Below, one piece after another: positions 34,617-43,700 of a stretch of 64,000 bases of DNA. A program made the translations under genes and the position numbers. This DNA is from Sporosarcina psychrophila (GTDB lineage Bacteria > Bacillota > Bacilli > Bacillales_A > Planococcaceae). The notes beneath the pieces were generated by a model. It saw only the letters and a list, made by a program, of their open reading frames with translations. It was not told the origin of the DNA and ran no database searches. Location: the NCBI RefSeq assembly GCF_001590685.1, contig NZ_CP014616.1:1983001-2047000 (forward strand), read 5' to 3'. Within the stretch, counting starts at the first letter, position 1. Every line of letters starts with the position of its first letter.

Positions 34617-37600
34617 ATGAAAGGGTTAGTCAATTTTGTCCTAAAGAATAAATTAGCAGTATGGCTACTTACAATTATCATTGTTGTATCCGGTATATAT
34701 TCAAGTACACAAATGAAAACGGAGACGTTGCCAGATATATCAATTCCTTACTTAATGGTAATGGGTGTCTATCCTGGAGCTACTCCAGAGCAAGTGATGA
34801 AAGATGTCTCCATTCCATTAGAGAAAGCGGTAGACAATCTTGAACATGTGAAAGCCGTTTTTTCAAATTCTTATTCTAATATGTCAAGTATTCAAGTGGA
34901 ATACGAATATGGCATAGATATGGAAGAGGCGAAACGTGCATTAACTTCCGCACTAGATGCAGTGTCTTTACCAGAAGGAGCACAAGCGCCAACGATTACA
35001 GCAATTAGCATGAATATGATGCCGGTTGTCGCACTAAGTGTAAGTAGTCAAACAGAAGATATTGTTGAATTAACGTCAACAGTAGAGGAAATACTACTTC
35101 CGAAAATCGAGAAAATCGATGGAATTGCATCTGCAACGATTGCAGGTCAGCATATTGAAGAAGTGCAACTTACGTATAAAGATGAAGAGATGGCTGCACT
35201 GGGCATAACGCCAGATACAGTCAAGCAAATGATCGAAGCAAGTGATTTAGCTGTGTCACTGGGTCTTTACGAGTTTGAAGAAGGTGAGCAAGCTGTTTCA
35301 GTAGACGGCAAGTTCATGACTGCTGATGAATTAAAGGAAATGCTTATTCCTGTAACACCATCCGCAACAAACACAGCACCATTTGTGAAGCTTAGCGATA
35401 TTGCTACAATTGATGTCGTAGGTAGAGAAGAGTCGGTTTCACGTACAAACGGTGAAAATGCCATTGCCATTCAAATTATTAAAGGGCAACAAGCAAACAC
35501 AGTTGATGTTGTAAACGCTGTGAAGGACTTAATTAAAGAAGAACAGAAAACAATAGACGGTCTTGTCATCGATGTATCACTTGACCAAGGTGCGCCAATT
35601 GAAGCTTCAGTATCAACGATGATTGAAAAAGCGTTATTTGGTGGTTTGATCGCCATTTTAATCATTCTTCTGTTCCTTCGTGATTTCAAATCAACAATTA
35701 TTTCGATCATATCCATTCCAGTTTCGATTTTCATGGCTTTACTGTTACTAAACTGGTTGGGTATTACGTTAAATATTATGACGCTTGGTGCGATTACGGT
35801 TGCCATCGGACGTGTAATCGATGACTCGATTGTCGTCGTTGAAAATATTTATCGTCGTTTGCATTTAAAAACAGAAAAATTATCAGGCCGGGCACTTGTG
35901 CGTGAAGCGACGATTGAAATGTTCAAACCAATCATGTCTTCAACATTAGTGACAGTTGCGGTATTTGCGCCACTTATTTTCGTTGGTGGTATGGTCGGTG
36001 AGCTATTCTTACCATTTGCATTAACAATGACGTTTGCGCTTGTTGCTTCGTTAATTGTTGCCATTACAATTGTACCTGCATTATCTCACTTCTTATTTAA
36101 GAAAAAGTTATATAGTGAGAAGACAGAAAGCCGCCATAAAGAGGTCGGTAAATTAGCTACATGGTACAAAGGTGTTCTGGGCTGGACATTAAACCATAAA
36201 GTCATTACTTCACTAATTGCTGTCGTTATGTTGGCAGGCAGTGTGGCATTAACGCCATTAATTGGTTTTAGCTTTATGGGTAGTGAAGAAGAAAAAGTGA
36301 TGTACTTAACGTACACGCCGGAAACAGGCGAGCTAATGGAAGATACGTTAGCAAATATTGAAATTGTAGAACAAAAGTTATTAAAAAATAAAGATATTGA
36401 CATTGTTCAACTATCTGTTACTGATTCCGGCGATGCAATGTCCGCGATGATGGGCGGAGGATCTGGTGGCGCTTTAATGTACCTCATTTTCGACCCGGAT
36501 ATGAAGAACTTTGCGGAAGCTCGTACGGAAATTGAAGACTATGTGTTCGACATTGGTCAATCAGGCGAATGGAAGAGCCAAGACTTCACTTCAATGTCAA
36601 TGCCTACGGGTGGGGTTAGCTACACATTCTACAGTGAAAATTTAGATAAACTAAATGAAGCTGTAAAAATGGTAGAAGGTGTTATAAATGAAAACGATCG
36701 CTTAGAAGATGTTTCTTCAAGTGCAAAAGATGCTTACGTTGAATACAAATTCAAAGTAGAGCAAGATGAATTACTGCAGTATGGCTTAACAACGGGGCAA
36801 ATCGTGATGATGCTAAACCCGATGCGTACAAACGATGTATTAACAACGGTTGAAAAAGATAAAAATACATTAGAAGTAATCGTGCAGCAAGAAGAAGCTG
36901 TACAACCAAAATCAATCGATGATCTTTTGGCGACAGAGATACCGACAGCACTCGGTACGACAATGAAACTTTCTGAGCTGGTAACAGTTGAGGAAGGGAC
37001 TACGTTAAATGCACTTGCTCGAAGCCAAGGTGAATATTACGCAACAGTTTCAGGAACAATCATTGATGCTGATATTTCAAAAGCGACATCTGAAGTAGAT
37101 AAAGCAATTGATAAACTTGATTTACCTAAAGGTGTTACGGTCGGTGTTGCTGGTGTGGCAGCGGATATGACGGAGACATTTACACAACTTATTGTGGCAA
37201 TGCTTGCGGCAGTAGCAATTGTCTTCTTCATCCTGGTTGTAACATTCCGTGAGGGCGTCGCACCATTCGCGATTCTCGTCTCGTTACCATTTGCAGTCAT
37301 TGGTTCATTTGTTGGTTTATTAATCGCGGGTGAAACAATCTCTGTATCGGTCATGATGGGGCTATTAATGTTAATCGGTATCGTTGTTACGAACGCGATT
37401 GTACTAGTAGACCGTATTATCCGTATGGAACGTAGCGGTTTGAAAATGCGTGAAGCAGTTCTTGAAGCGGGTGTGACGCGTTTACGTCCAATTCTTATGA
37501 CTGCGATTGCTACGATCGGTGCACTAATTCCATTAGCAATTGGATCAGGCGGCGGTGGCGGTTTGATCTCCAAAGGTCTTGGTATTACAGTAATCGGTGG

Positions 37601-37703
37601 TTTAATCAGTTCAACGTTATTGACACTGATTGTTGTTCCGATCGCTTACGAACTATTATCCAAGCTTTTCAAGAAAAACCGTAAAGAAATAGAAGAAGAT
37701 TAA
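34617..37703 (+). CDS. RND efflux transporter (AcrB/MMPL superfamily, SwrC-like)
   Basis: 1028 residues. One N-terminal helix, a large extracytoplasmic domain (about 35-330), six helices, a second extracytoplasmic domain and six more helices: the full HAE-RND duplicated layout. Conserved segments: PGATPEQVMKDVSIPLEKAV; the helix 4 proton-relay pair as VIDDSIVVVENIYRRL; and MLIGIVVTNAIVLVDRI in helix 10. No membrane-fusion protein or outer-membrane gene accompanies it, as usual in Gram-positives (SwrC/YerP exports surfactin and other amphiphiles in Bacillus). Substrate inferred only. Confidence 0.93.
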   Translation: MKGLVNFVLKNKLAVWLLTIIIVVSGIYSSTQMKTETLPDISIPYLMVMGVYPGATPEQVMKDVSIPLEKAVDNLEHVKAVFSNSYSNMSSIQVEYEYGIDMEEAKRALTSALDAVSLPEGAQAPTITAISMNMMPVVALSVSSQTEDIVELTSTVEEILLPKIEKIDGIASATIAGQHIEEVQLTYKDEEMAALGITPDTVKQMIEASDLAVSLGLYEFEEGEQAVSVDGKFMTADELKEMLIPVTPSATNTAPFVKLSDIATIDVVGREESVSRTNGENAIAIQIIKGQQANTVDVVNAVKDLIKEEQKTIDGLVIDVSLDQGAPIEASVSTMIEKALFGGLIAILIILLFLRDFKSTIISIISIPVSIFMALLLLNWLGITLNIMTLGAITVAIGRVIDDSIVVVENIYRRLHLKTEKLSGRALVREATIEMFKPIMSSTLVTVAVFAPLIFVGGMVGELFLPFALTMTFALVASLIVAITIVPALSHFLFKKKLYSEKTESRHKEVGKLATWYKGVLGWTLNHKVITSLIAVVMLAGSVALTPLIGFSFMGSEEEKVMYLTYTPETGELMEDTLANIEIVEQKLLKNKDIDIVQLSVTDSGDAMSAMMGGGSGGALMYLIFDPDMKNFAEARTEIEDYVFDIGQSGEWKSQDFTSMSMPTGGVSYTFYSENLDKLNEAVKMVEGVINENDRLEDVSSSAKDAYVEYKFKVEQDELLQYGLTTGQIVMMLNPMRTNDVLTTVEKDKNTLEVIVQQEEAVQPKSIDDLLATEIPTALGTTMKLSELVTVEEGTTLNALARSQGEYYATVSGTIIDADISKATSEVDKAIDKLDLPKGVTVGVAGVAADMTETFTQLIVAMLAAVAIVFFILVVTFREGVAPFAILVSLPFAVIGSFVGLLIAGETISVSVMMGLLMLIGIVVTNAIVLVDRIIRMERSGLKMREAVLEAGVTRLRPILMTAIATIGALIPLAIGSGGGGGLISKGLGITVIGGLISSTLLTLIVVPIAYELLSKLFKKNRKEIEED

Positions 37704-37712
37704 TTGATCTAA

Positions 37713-37760
37713 CTAACAAAAACGACCTCATCTATTTATAGATGAGGTCGTTTTTGTTAG
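37713..37760 (+). terminator. Terminator of the RND gene
   Basis: A 23-base perfect inverted repeat (CTAACAAAAACGACCTCATC arm and its complement) with a two-base loop and a T-run inside the 3' arm. Confidence 0.85.
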
Positions 37761-38507
37761 TGGATGCTACCTACGGATACCAAACAAAATCACTTTCACA
37801 TGGGGCACTCTATATTAAGCAATAAAATCAATTCATCTTTCTGAATTTCTCAATTGCTCAATTGCTTCCTTTGAAAGTTAGTTTCAAGTTCTTTAAACCA
37901 ATGATCCCCGCTCAATCTATTCGATTATTATGACGATGTGTCACATGGATTAATCGACAAAGCCATATTTTTCGATGTTTTTATGAAGTTTGATGTGTCA
38001 GTGGAGTTAAAGCTTCCTTGGTGAATTAAAGTGAAATCGAGGTATAATTGGGGCAGCAGTACTGTGTTTTGGCGGTGAAAATTGGGTCAGGTTGAATTGC
38101 AAGTGTATGCTAAATGCCACAAGCAGCTAGCTGGAAACTTCAATCAGTTTCAAGAGCGCTGTATATCGATCGAATACATTGATGAATATATGATATTTAC
38201 AGTCTCTTTAGCGGATGAAGAGCTAGAGCCTGTATATGCTTGGAGAGGATTTGGAAATTATAGGACGAGCATGGAATACGCTGTCTGATTGACCAGAGGA
38301 TTTCGTATCGTCCATTGAAAAGGGCATACTATTTTCTGGGGATGGAGGAAGAAAGTCTACTTACTTCGGTCTCAATTCATGTATTTATGTTTTACAATAA
38401 AGGAGTTCTGACTGAAGTATTTTAAGAGTACTTGAAAGTTTATATGGACAAATTATTGTTATCAAATGGCTCGCTGTGAAGGGTGCCTGGGACTAACGTA
38501 TTAGTAC
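37761..38507. other. Mostly gene-free stretch with one doubtful ORF
   Basis: Only the frame at 38082-38424 looks coding. The remainder shows no supported gene. Confidence 0.4.
38082..38424 (+). pseudogene. Possible frameshifted hypothetical gene
   Basis: A TTG frame behind GGCGGTG gives 68 residues (GQVELQVYAKCHKQLAGNFN...EPVYAWRGFGNYRTSMEYAV). Directly after its stop, a second frame continues protein-like as LIDQRISYRPLKRAYYFLGM to a stop at about 38424, suggesting one gene of about 115 residues split by a frameshift. No family recognised. Confidence 0.35.
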
Positions 38508-38855
38508 TATATATGTTGAATTAAAGAATCCCATTGAATTTACTGTGGCGCTCAATAAGGAGAGAGTTGTATTTCGGGGTGTGGATTGTAGAACACTCGG
38601 CGCTTTGGAGATGCCTTTTCCGCGCCTGTGCTAGGGTATTCATTATCGAGAGAAATGTGATTTTGAGATGTATATGCCGAGACTATAATGTGATTACTAG
38701 TTGCTACTAATTCTATTCAAGAAAGATGCACTCCAGGTTGCAGATCTCATCACAAATTATGAAATGCTCTTTCTCACATAGACCATCCACAAAGCGTCGA
38801 AGCGGTATTGGCGGGAATTCTAATTAGTTCTAAGTATTGGGACTTTTTTTAGCGG
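38508..38855 (+). repeat. Left arm of a large imperfect inverted repeat around the PTS module
   Basis: About 350 bases matching the reverse complement of 42795-43219. Blocks near-identical between the arms include AGAGAGTTGTATTTCGGGGT, GTGGATTGTAGAACACT, TTCATTATCGAGAGAAATGT and CCACAAAGCGTCGAAGCGGT. It has no coding frame. Confidence 0.85.
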
Positions 38856-39018
38856 CCTCCCAAAAGCCCTTGTAAAGCGCATACGCCGTATTCATTTGTT
38901 CAACATATATAGATCCCTAAAATTAAGTGGAAATGCCCAAAGTTAAATACGATAGAAAAGTGAATACCAATAGAACACGAACACTCAGACAACTTTTGTG
39001 ACCAAATGTAATATTAAG

Positions 39019-39040
39019 TGAAAGCGTTTTCGAGTATAGT
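39019..39040 (+). promoter_or_regulatory. cre box and -10 of the PTS operon
   Basis: TGAAAGCGTTTTCG (39019-39032) fits the CcpA cre consensus with one mismatch at the last base and ends three bases before TATAGT (39035-39040). Carbon catabolite repression of the operon is expected. Confidence 0.65.
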
Positions 39041-39061
39041 TTTTGTAAGGGGGAGCTAGTT

Positions 39062-41110
39062 ATGTTGGAGAGCAGAAGCTTGAATACATATTTCCAATTA
39101 ATGAAATTGAAGCCAGTACAGCTATCCTGGTTTATTGACATGCTGAACTTATCCGGACGTCAGTTTCAATATGATGTAGAAAAAATAAATAACTACTTAA
39201 TTGGCGAGGGAATGTCACCGATTCGCATTTCAAATGACCGAATTCTCATACCAACTGAGGTTATTAATTTTTGGAAAGATAACAACACAGATTTTACAAC
39301 AAATCAATTTTCTTTTGACCAGGAAGAACGCGTGATCATTATCTTGTTATATACCTTTATCAGGCGCGAACCCCTTTCTAATTTTCACTTTCAAAATACT
39401 TTTGGAATTAGTAAAAATACTGTCAGTGCAGATGTAAAACGGGTCAATCGGTTTTGTATCGATTTCCGAGTTGAGATGCGCTATACACGTGAGCAAGGAT
39501 ATCATTTAAAAGGATCAGAAGAAGATAAGCGGAATTTGATGCTCAAGGCGATTTCAATATTGAAAGTTAAGCCACATGCACATGAGAAATTCACTTTTAT
39601 ATTTCAGCAGCAACAGTTTGAGAATCAATATGATCTTTATCAGCAAATTTTGAAGGATTTTGAACAGCAATATTCATTTACATTCATTGAAGAAAGATTG
39701 GATGAATTTATTTACTTACTTCAAATGATCCATATTCGCCAACGGCAACAAAAAAGGGTGTTGATTTATCCGGATACGGTGAGTTTTCTAGAAAAGAAAA
39801 AAGCTTTCATAGTTTCGGGATTGATTCAGCAACGTTTAGGATATACGACTCACCCGGAAGAAGTATCCTTTCTAACAATCCAGCTGCTCGGTATATGCCA
39901 AGGAGAAGTTAGCCCTACTAGGACTGATACTCTGCTTGAAATCACGGAACAAATTGTTGTTAGTTTTGAACGTTATGCATGTATCCAATTGCTAGATAGA
40001 AACAAAGCAATTGAAACGTTATATTTGCATTTTAAACCGGCTTATTACCGAATGCTCTTTAAAATACCAATTACAAATGCGTTGCTTGCTGAAATTAAGG
40101 AAGAGCATCATGATTTGTTTACAGTTGTAAAGGAAGTACTAAAACCTATTGAAGAAATGCTGAATATTAAAATACCTGAAGATGAGGTTGGCTTCCTCAC
40201 CCTTCATTTTGGTGGGTTACTTAAGCTGGATAGTGAGAGTCAAAGTAAAGTATTCAGGGCTCTAATTGTTTGTCCAAATGGGATTAGTTCCAGCATAATG
40301 CTAGAAAACCAATTAAAATCGCTTTTTCCGCAATTTCATTGGACTTCATCGCTTTCATCCTATGACTTTCAGCATCTCGATGAAGCGAAGTATGATTTAG
40401 TATTTTCCACTGTTTTACTTAAAACAAAAAAACCGTTGTATATGATTAGACCGATCATGAGCGAAATGGAAAAGAATGAACTCGTCCAAACGGTAAAAGG
40501 GATGACGCTTCAACAGCCTTACCATTATCCAACTTCGGATGAATTAATGAAAATCATTCGCCAATATGCAGACATCAAACAGCCAGAGTTGTTAAAAAGT
40601 GCATTGCAGCACGCGTTATTTCAAAAGGATAGCTTGAATACGAGGAGGAAACAACCGGTGCTAAAAGATTTATTAATCGAAGAAAATATTCAATTTATGG
40701 ATGAAATCGAAAATTGGAAAGATGCAATCAAGAAAGCAGCAGAACCGCTACTGGTAAACGATTCAATTACAAATCAATATATTGACGTAATGATTGAGAA
40801 CGTTGAGACAATGGGACCGTACATTATCATTGGTGAGCAAATTGCAATCCCTCATGCACGCCCAGAATTCGGTGTTAAAAAATTAGGAATGAGCTTGTTG
40901 AAACTAAAAAAATCTGCGCACTTATTAAACAGTGAAGCCAATCAAGTTGAAATATTTATTTGTTTAGCTGCGATTGATAATCAAACACACCTAAAGGCGT
41001 TGGCTCAATTGACAAAGTTGTTAAGTGATCCTATTAAATTGCAATATTTAAAGGAGGCGGAGACAAAACAGGATATTCTTGACTTAGTTTCAGAGTTCTC
41101 AGTTCAGTAG
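39062..41110 (+). CDS. BglG/MtlR-type PRD transcriptional regulator with EIIB and EIIA domains
   Basis: 682 residues. N-terminal HTH domains (about 10-170), two PTS regulation domains (about 180-280 and 290-395; PRD2 contains TLHFGG), an EIIB-Gat-like domain (about 400-490) with its cysteine in IVCPNGISSS, and a C-terminal EIIA-type domain (about 540-680) with the phosphohistidine in IAIPHARPEFGV. The EIIA domain replaces the missing separate IIA gene of the IIB-IIC transporter downstream, or senses its phosphorylation. AAGGGGGAG ribosome site; promoter with cre box just upstream. Activates the operon in response to substrate and glycolytic state. Confidence 0.9.
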   Translation: MLESRSLNTYFQLMKLKPVQLSWFIDMLNLSGRQFQYDVEKINNYLIGEGMSPIRISNDRILIPTEVINFWKDNNTDFTTNQFSFDQEERVIIILLYTFIRREPLSNFHFQNTFGISKNTVSADVKRVNRFCIDFRVEMRYTREQGYHLKGSEEDKRNLMLKAISILKVKPHAHEKFTFIFQQQQFENQYDLYQQILKDFEQQYSFTFIEERLDEFIYLLQMIHIRQRQQKRVLIYPDTVSFLEKKKAFIVSGLIQQRLGYTTHPEEVSFLTIQLLGICQGEVSPTRTDTLLEITEQIVVSFERYACIQLLDRNKAIETLYLHFKPAYYRMLFKIPITNALLAEIKEEHHDLFTVVKEVLKPIEEMLNIKIPEDEVGFLTLHFGGLLKLDSESQSKVFRALIVCPNGISSSIMLENQLKSLFPQFHWTSSLSSYDFQHLDEAKYDLVFSTVLLKTKKPLYMIRPIMSEMEKNELVQTVKGMTLQQPYHYPTSDELMKIIRQYADIKQPELLKSALQHALFQKDSLNTRRKQPVLKDLLIEENIQFMDEIENWKDAIKKAAEPLLVNDSITNQYIDVMIENVETMGPYIIIGEQIAIPHARPEFGVKKLGMSLLKLKKSAHLLNSEANQVEIFICLAAIDNQTHLKALAQLTKLLSDPIKLQYLKEAETKQDILDLVSEFSVQ

Positions 41111-41178
41111 GTTTGTAACGTTCTATATAAGAAATTGAAAAGTACGATTAAAACAAGCAATCATAGGAGGAATATAAG

Positions 41179-41454
41179 ATGAAAATTTTAGCAGTGTGTG
41201 GGAACGGACTAGGAACGAGTTTTATTCTGTCAATGAACGTAAATAAAGCACTAAAAGAATTGAATATTGATGCCGAATGCAAAAATATGGACTTAGCGAG
41301 TGCAAAATCAGAGGCAGCTGATTACTACATTGGTACCCCTGAAATTATGGAACAATTGCAAGACGGTAATAGAAAAACAATTGGTATCATTAATATGGTC
41401 AGTGCAGTTGAAATCCAGAAAGCGTTGACTTCTCATATCTTAGGGGAGCAATAA
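41179..41454 (+). CDS. PTS ascorbate-type subunit IIB (UlaB-like)
   Basis: 91 residues. The phosphocysteine loop is CGNGLGTSF with Cys7, followed by the short alpha/beta fold of the lactose/ascorbate IIB class. It passes phosphate from IIA to the sugar bound in IIC. AGGAGGA ribosome site; one base separates its stop from the IIC start. Confidence 0.92.
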   Translation: MKILAVCGNGLGTSFILSMNVNKALKELNIDAECKNMDLASAKSEAADYYIGTPEIMEQLQDGNRKTIGIINMVSAVEIQKALTSHILGEQ

Positions 41455-41455
41455 T

Positions 41456-42718
41456 ATGTTTGATCTGATAATGAAGGATATTTTAGGAACACCTGCCATT
41501 TTGGTTGGTTTGTTCGCTTTATTTGGTTTACTATTGCAGAAGAAAGCAATTACTGATGTTGTTTCTGGAACATTAAAAACCATAATGGGCTTCATTATTC
41601 TTGGAGCAGGTGCGGCTGTATTAGTAGGTTCACTTGACATCTTCGGAAATATGTTTGAAAAAGCATTCAATATTCAAGGTGTTATCCCGAACAATGAAGC
41701 AATTGTAGCTATGGCACAAACTGCTTTCGGTGCTGAAACAGCTATGATTATGTTAATTGGTATGCTGGTTAACATAGTCATAGCAAGATACACGAAATTT
41801 AAATACATCTTCTTAACTGGGCATCACACAATGTTCATGGCTTGTTTACTTGCTGCTGTTCTGTCAACTTCGGGCATGGGTAGTGTAATGATAGTAATCG
41901 TAGGCTCACTTATTTTAGGTGCATTAATGGTTCTACTACCTGCAATGCTACAACCTACAGTAAGAGAAATTACGGGCTCGGATGATATTGCTGTAGGTCA
42001 CTTCGGTTCATTCGGTTATTTTGTAGCAGCTAAAGTTGCTAAATTGACTGGAGACAAAACGAAATCGACTGAAGATGTAAAAGTGCCAAAATCACTTGGG
42101 TTCTTACGTGATTCTTCTGTAGCATTGGCATTAACAATGGCAATTATGTTCTTTGTGGTTGCTTTGGTTGTTGGTCCTACATACATTGAAGAAAACCTGA
42201 GCGATGGTGCAAACTTCTTAGTGTTCTCTTTGTTACAGGCAATTACGTTCGCCGCGGGTGTATTCATTATCTTGGCGGGTGTTCGTATGTTAATAGCGGA
42301 AATCGTTCCTGCATTTAAGGGAATCGCAGATAAAATTGTTCCAAATGCGAAACCTGCATTAGACGTTCCTATCGTATTCCCATTTGCACCAAACGCAGTT
42401 ATCATTGGATTCTTATCAAGCTTTGCAGCAGGACTGTTAAGTATGTTTTTACTACCGCTTGCAGGGTTAGCTGTTATCGTCCCCGGACTCGTTCCACACT
42501 TCTTCTGTGGAGCTGCTTCCGGAGTATTCGGCAACGCAGTGGGTGGGCGTAGAGGTGCTATAATTGGTGCTTTTGTACAAGGATTGTTAATCAGTTTCCT
42601 TCCCGCAATGTTGATGCCTGTTCTAGGTTCACTTGGATTTGAAGGTACAACTTTTGGTGATTCTGATTTCGGTGTTATAGGTATTCTAATAGGATATATA
42701 ATCAATTTCTTCAACTAA
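41456..42718 (+). CDS. PTS ascorbate-type permease subunit IIC (UlaA/SgaT-like)
   Basis: 420 residues with about 11 membrane helices. The N-terminus MFDLIMKDILGTPAILVGLFALFGLL, the loop FKYIFLTGHHTMFMACLLAA and the FPFAPNAVIIGFLSSFAAG segment are typical of UlaA/SgaT permeases. L-ascorbate is the known substrate of the family, but related systems exist for other sugars, and no ula catabolic genes are present here. A strong terminator follows. Confidence 0.9.
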   Translation: MFDLIMKDILGTPAILVGLFALFGLLLQKKAITDVVSGTLKTIMGFIILGAGAAVLVGSLDIFGNMFEKAFNIQGVIPNNEAIVAMAQTAFGAETAMIMLIGMLVNIVIARYTKFKYIFLTGHHTMFMACLLAAVLSTSGMGSVMIVIVGSLILGALMVLLPAMLQPTVREITGSDDIAVGHFGSFGYFVAAKVAKLTGDKTKSTEDVKVPKSLGFLRDSSVALALTMAIMFFVVALVVGPTYIEENLSDGANFLVFSLLQAITFAAGVFIILAGVRMLIAEIVPAFKGIADKIVPNAKPALDVPIVFPFAPNAVIIGFLSSFAAGLLSMFLLPLAGLAVIVPGLVPHFFCGAASGVFGNAVGGRRGAIIGAFVQGLLISFLPAMLMPVLGSLGFEGTTFGDSDFGVIGILIGYIINFFN

Positions 42719-42725
42719 TTCAACT

Positions 42726-42769
42726 AATAACCCTAAGGGCTCCTTTTATGGAGTGCTTAGGGTTATTTT
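42726..42769 (+). terminator. Terminator of the PTS operon
   Basis: AATAACCCTAAG pairs with CTTAGGGTTATT and is followed by TTC ATTT; an internal GGCTCC/GGAG stem extends it. Confidence 0.8.
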
Positions 42770-42794
42770 CATTTCTGTATATAGGAGTTTGAAT

Positions 42795-43219
42795 CTCGGA
42801 AAAAGTCCTTGTAATTGGAATGAATTAGGATTCCCCCTAATACCGCTTCGACGCTTTGTGGATGCCTCCCGCGATAAGCCAGAAAGGAAACCACTTTCAG
42901 TCTTATCGCTCCGGCTAGCACGAAGACGCGCCTGCGCTGGATGGTCTATTTGAGAAAGCGCATTTCATTATCTGTGATGGAATCTGCAACCTAGAGTGCG
43001 TCTTTCTTGAATACAATTAGTATCAAGTAGTAATCGCCTTGTAATCTCGGCATATTCATCTCAAAATCACATTTCTCTCGATAATGAACACCCTATCGAA
43101 GGTATGGAAAAGGCATCTCCAAAGCGCTAAGTGTTCTACAATCCACACCCCGAAATACAACTCTCTCCTTATTGAGCCCCACAGTAAATTCAATGGTAAC
43201 CTTTAAATCAACATATATA
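42795..43219 (-). repeat. Right arm of the large inverted repeat
   Basis: Reverse complement matches 38508-38855. It carries about 75 extra bases near 42870-42940 that form their own GCGATAAG...CTTATCGC hairpin followed by a GCGCCTGCGCTGG block. Confidence 0.85.
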
Positions 43220-43222
43220 ATC

Positions 43223-43262
43223 AATTTCTTTTCAAAAAGAGTATCCTTTTGCGGATTCTAAC
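43223..43262 (+). repeat. Short dispersed repeat, copy 1
   Basis: AATTTCTTTTCAAAAAGAGT followed by ATCCTTTTGCGGATTCTA recurs with few changes at 49827-49867 in the same orientation. Confidence 0.65.
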
Positions 43263-43320
43263 CTAAATAAAGTGTGAAAACGCAATGATCAGTCGGTCAT
43301 TGCGTGTAGGGAGCGATTAT

Positions 43321-43616
43321 TTAGTGAAGTTCCAACCGGTTAAAACAAAAGAAATATTAAATGAAGCTGTATCATTAGTTCGACGATTCTATATGGGGAT
43401 GAAAGTGCTTAAGGAATCATTTGCTCAGTGAATCTTCGGAACAGGTCCAACTTTAAACGTGGCGACCGACAATGGCCTTGCGCGTGCAGCGAAACTATTC
43501 GGTGTTACGGTCTAGGCTCCATAGAAATCGGTCGTCATCCGGGTGTGATTACAGTCACTTTGCAGGTACGGAAGTCATATCTTGCTCAAGCAAAGCTATG
43601 GGATATTGTTAATTAA
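43321..43616 (+). pseudogene. Degenerate coding remnant, unidentified
   Basis: Protein-like segments follow each other in changing frames: VKFQPVKTKEILNEAVSLV to a TGA at about 43428, then IFGTGPTLNVATDNGLARAA to a TAG, then IGRHPGVITVTLQVRKSYLA to a TAA at 43616. A terminator follows directly. I do not recognise the family. Confidence 0.5.
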
Positions 43617-43619
43617 GAT

Positions 43620-43665
43620 GAAAAACAGAGTGGGCTACCAATTTTGGTAGTTCACTCTGTTTTTT
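43620..43665. terminator. Bidirectional terminator
   Basis: AAAAACAGAGTG-CTACCA pairs with TGGTAG-CACTCTGTTTTTT; A/T runs on both flanks. Ends the sigma-54 regulator on the minus strand. Confidence 0.8.
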
Positions 43666-43700
43666 GCGAAGAACTATAGGTAGAAACTGTTCGCCTTAAT

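Noticed and set aside
37037..37573. 178-codon minus-strand frame over the RND gene
   Set aside because: Antisense shadow of conserved helices; no ribosome site and biased composition.
42016..42714. 232-codon minus-strand frame over the IIC permease
   Set aside because: Mirror frame of a strongly conserved membrane protein; Pro/Asn/Thr-rich product typical of antisense shadows.
39062..42718. The enclosed PTS genes as a composite transposon
   Set aside because: The flanking arms encode no transposase and have no visible terminal repeats or target duplication, so only an inverted repeat is claimed.
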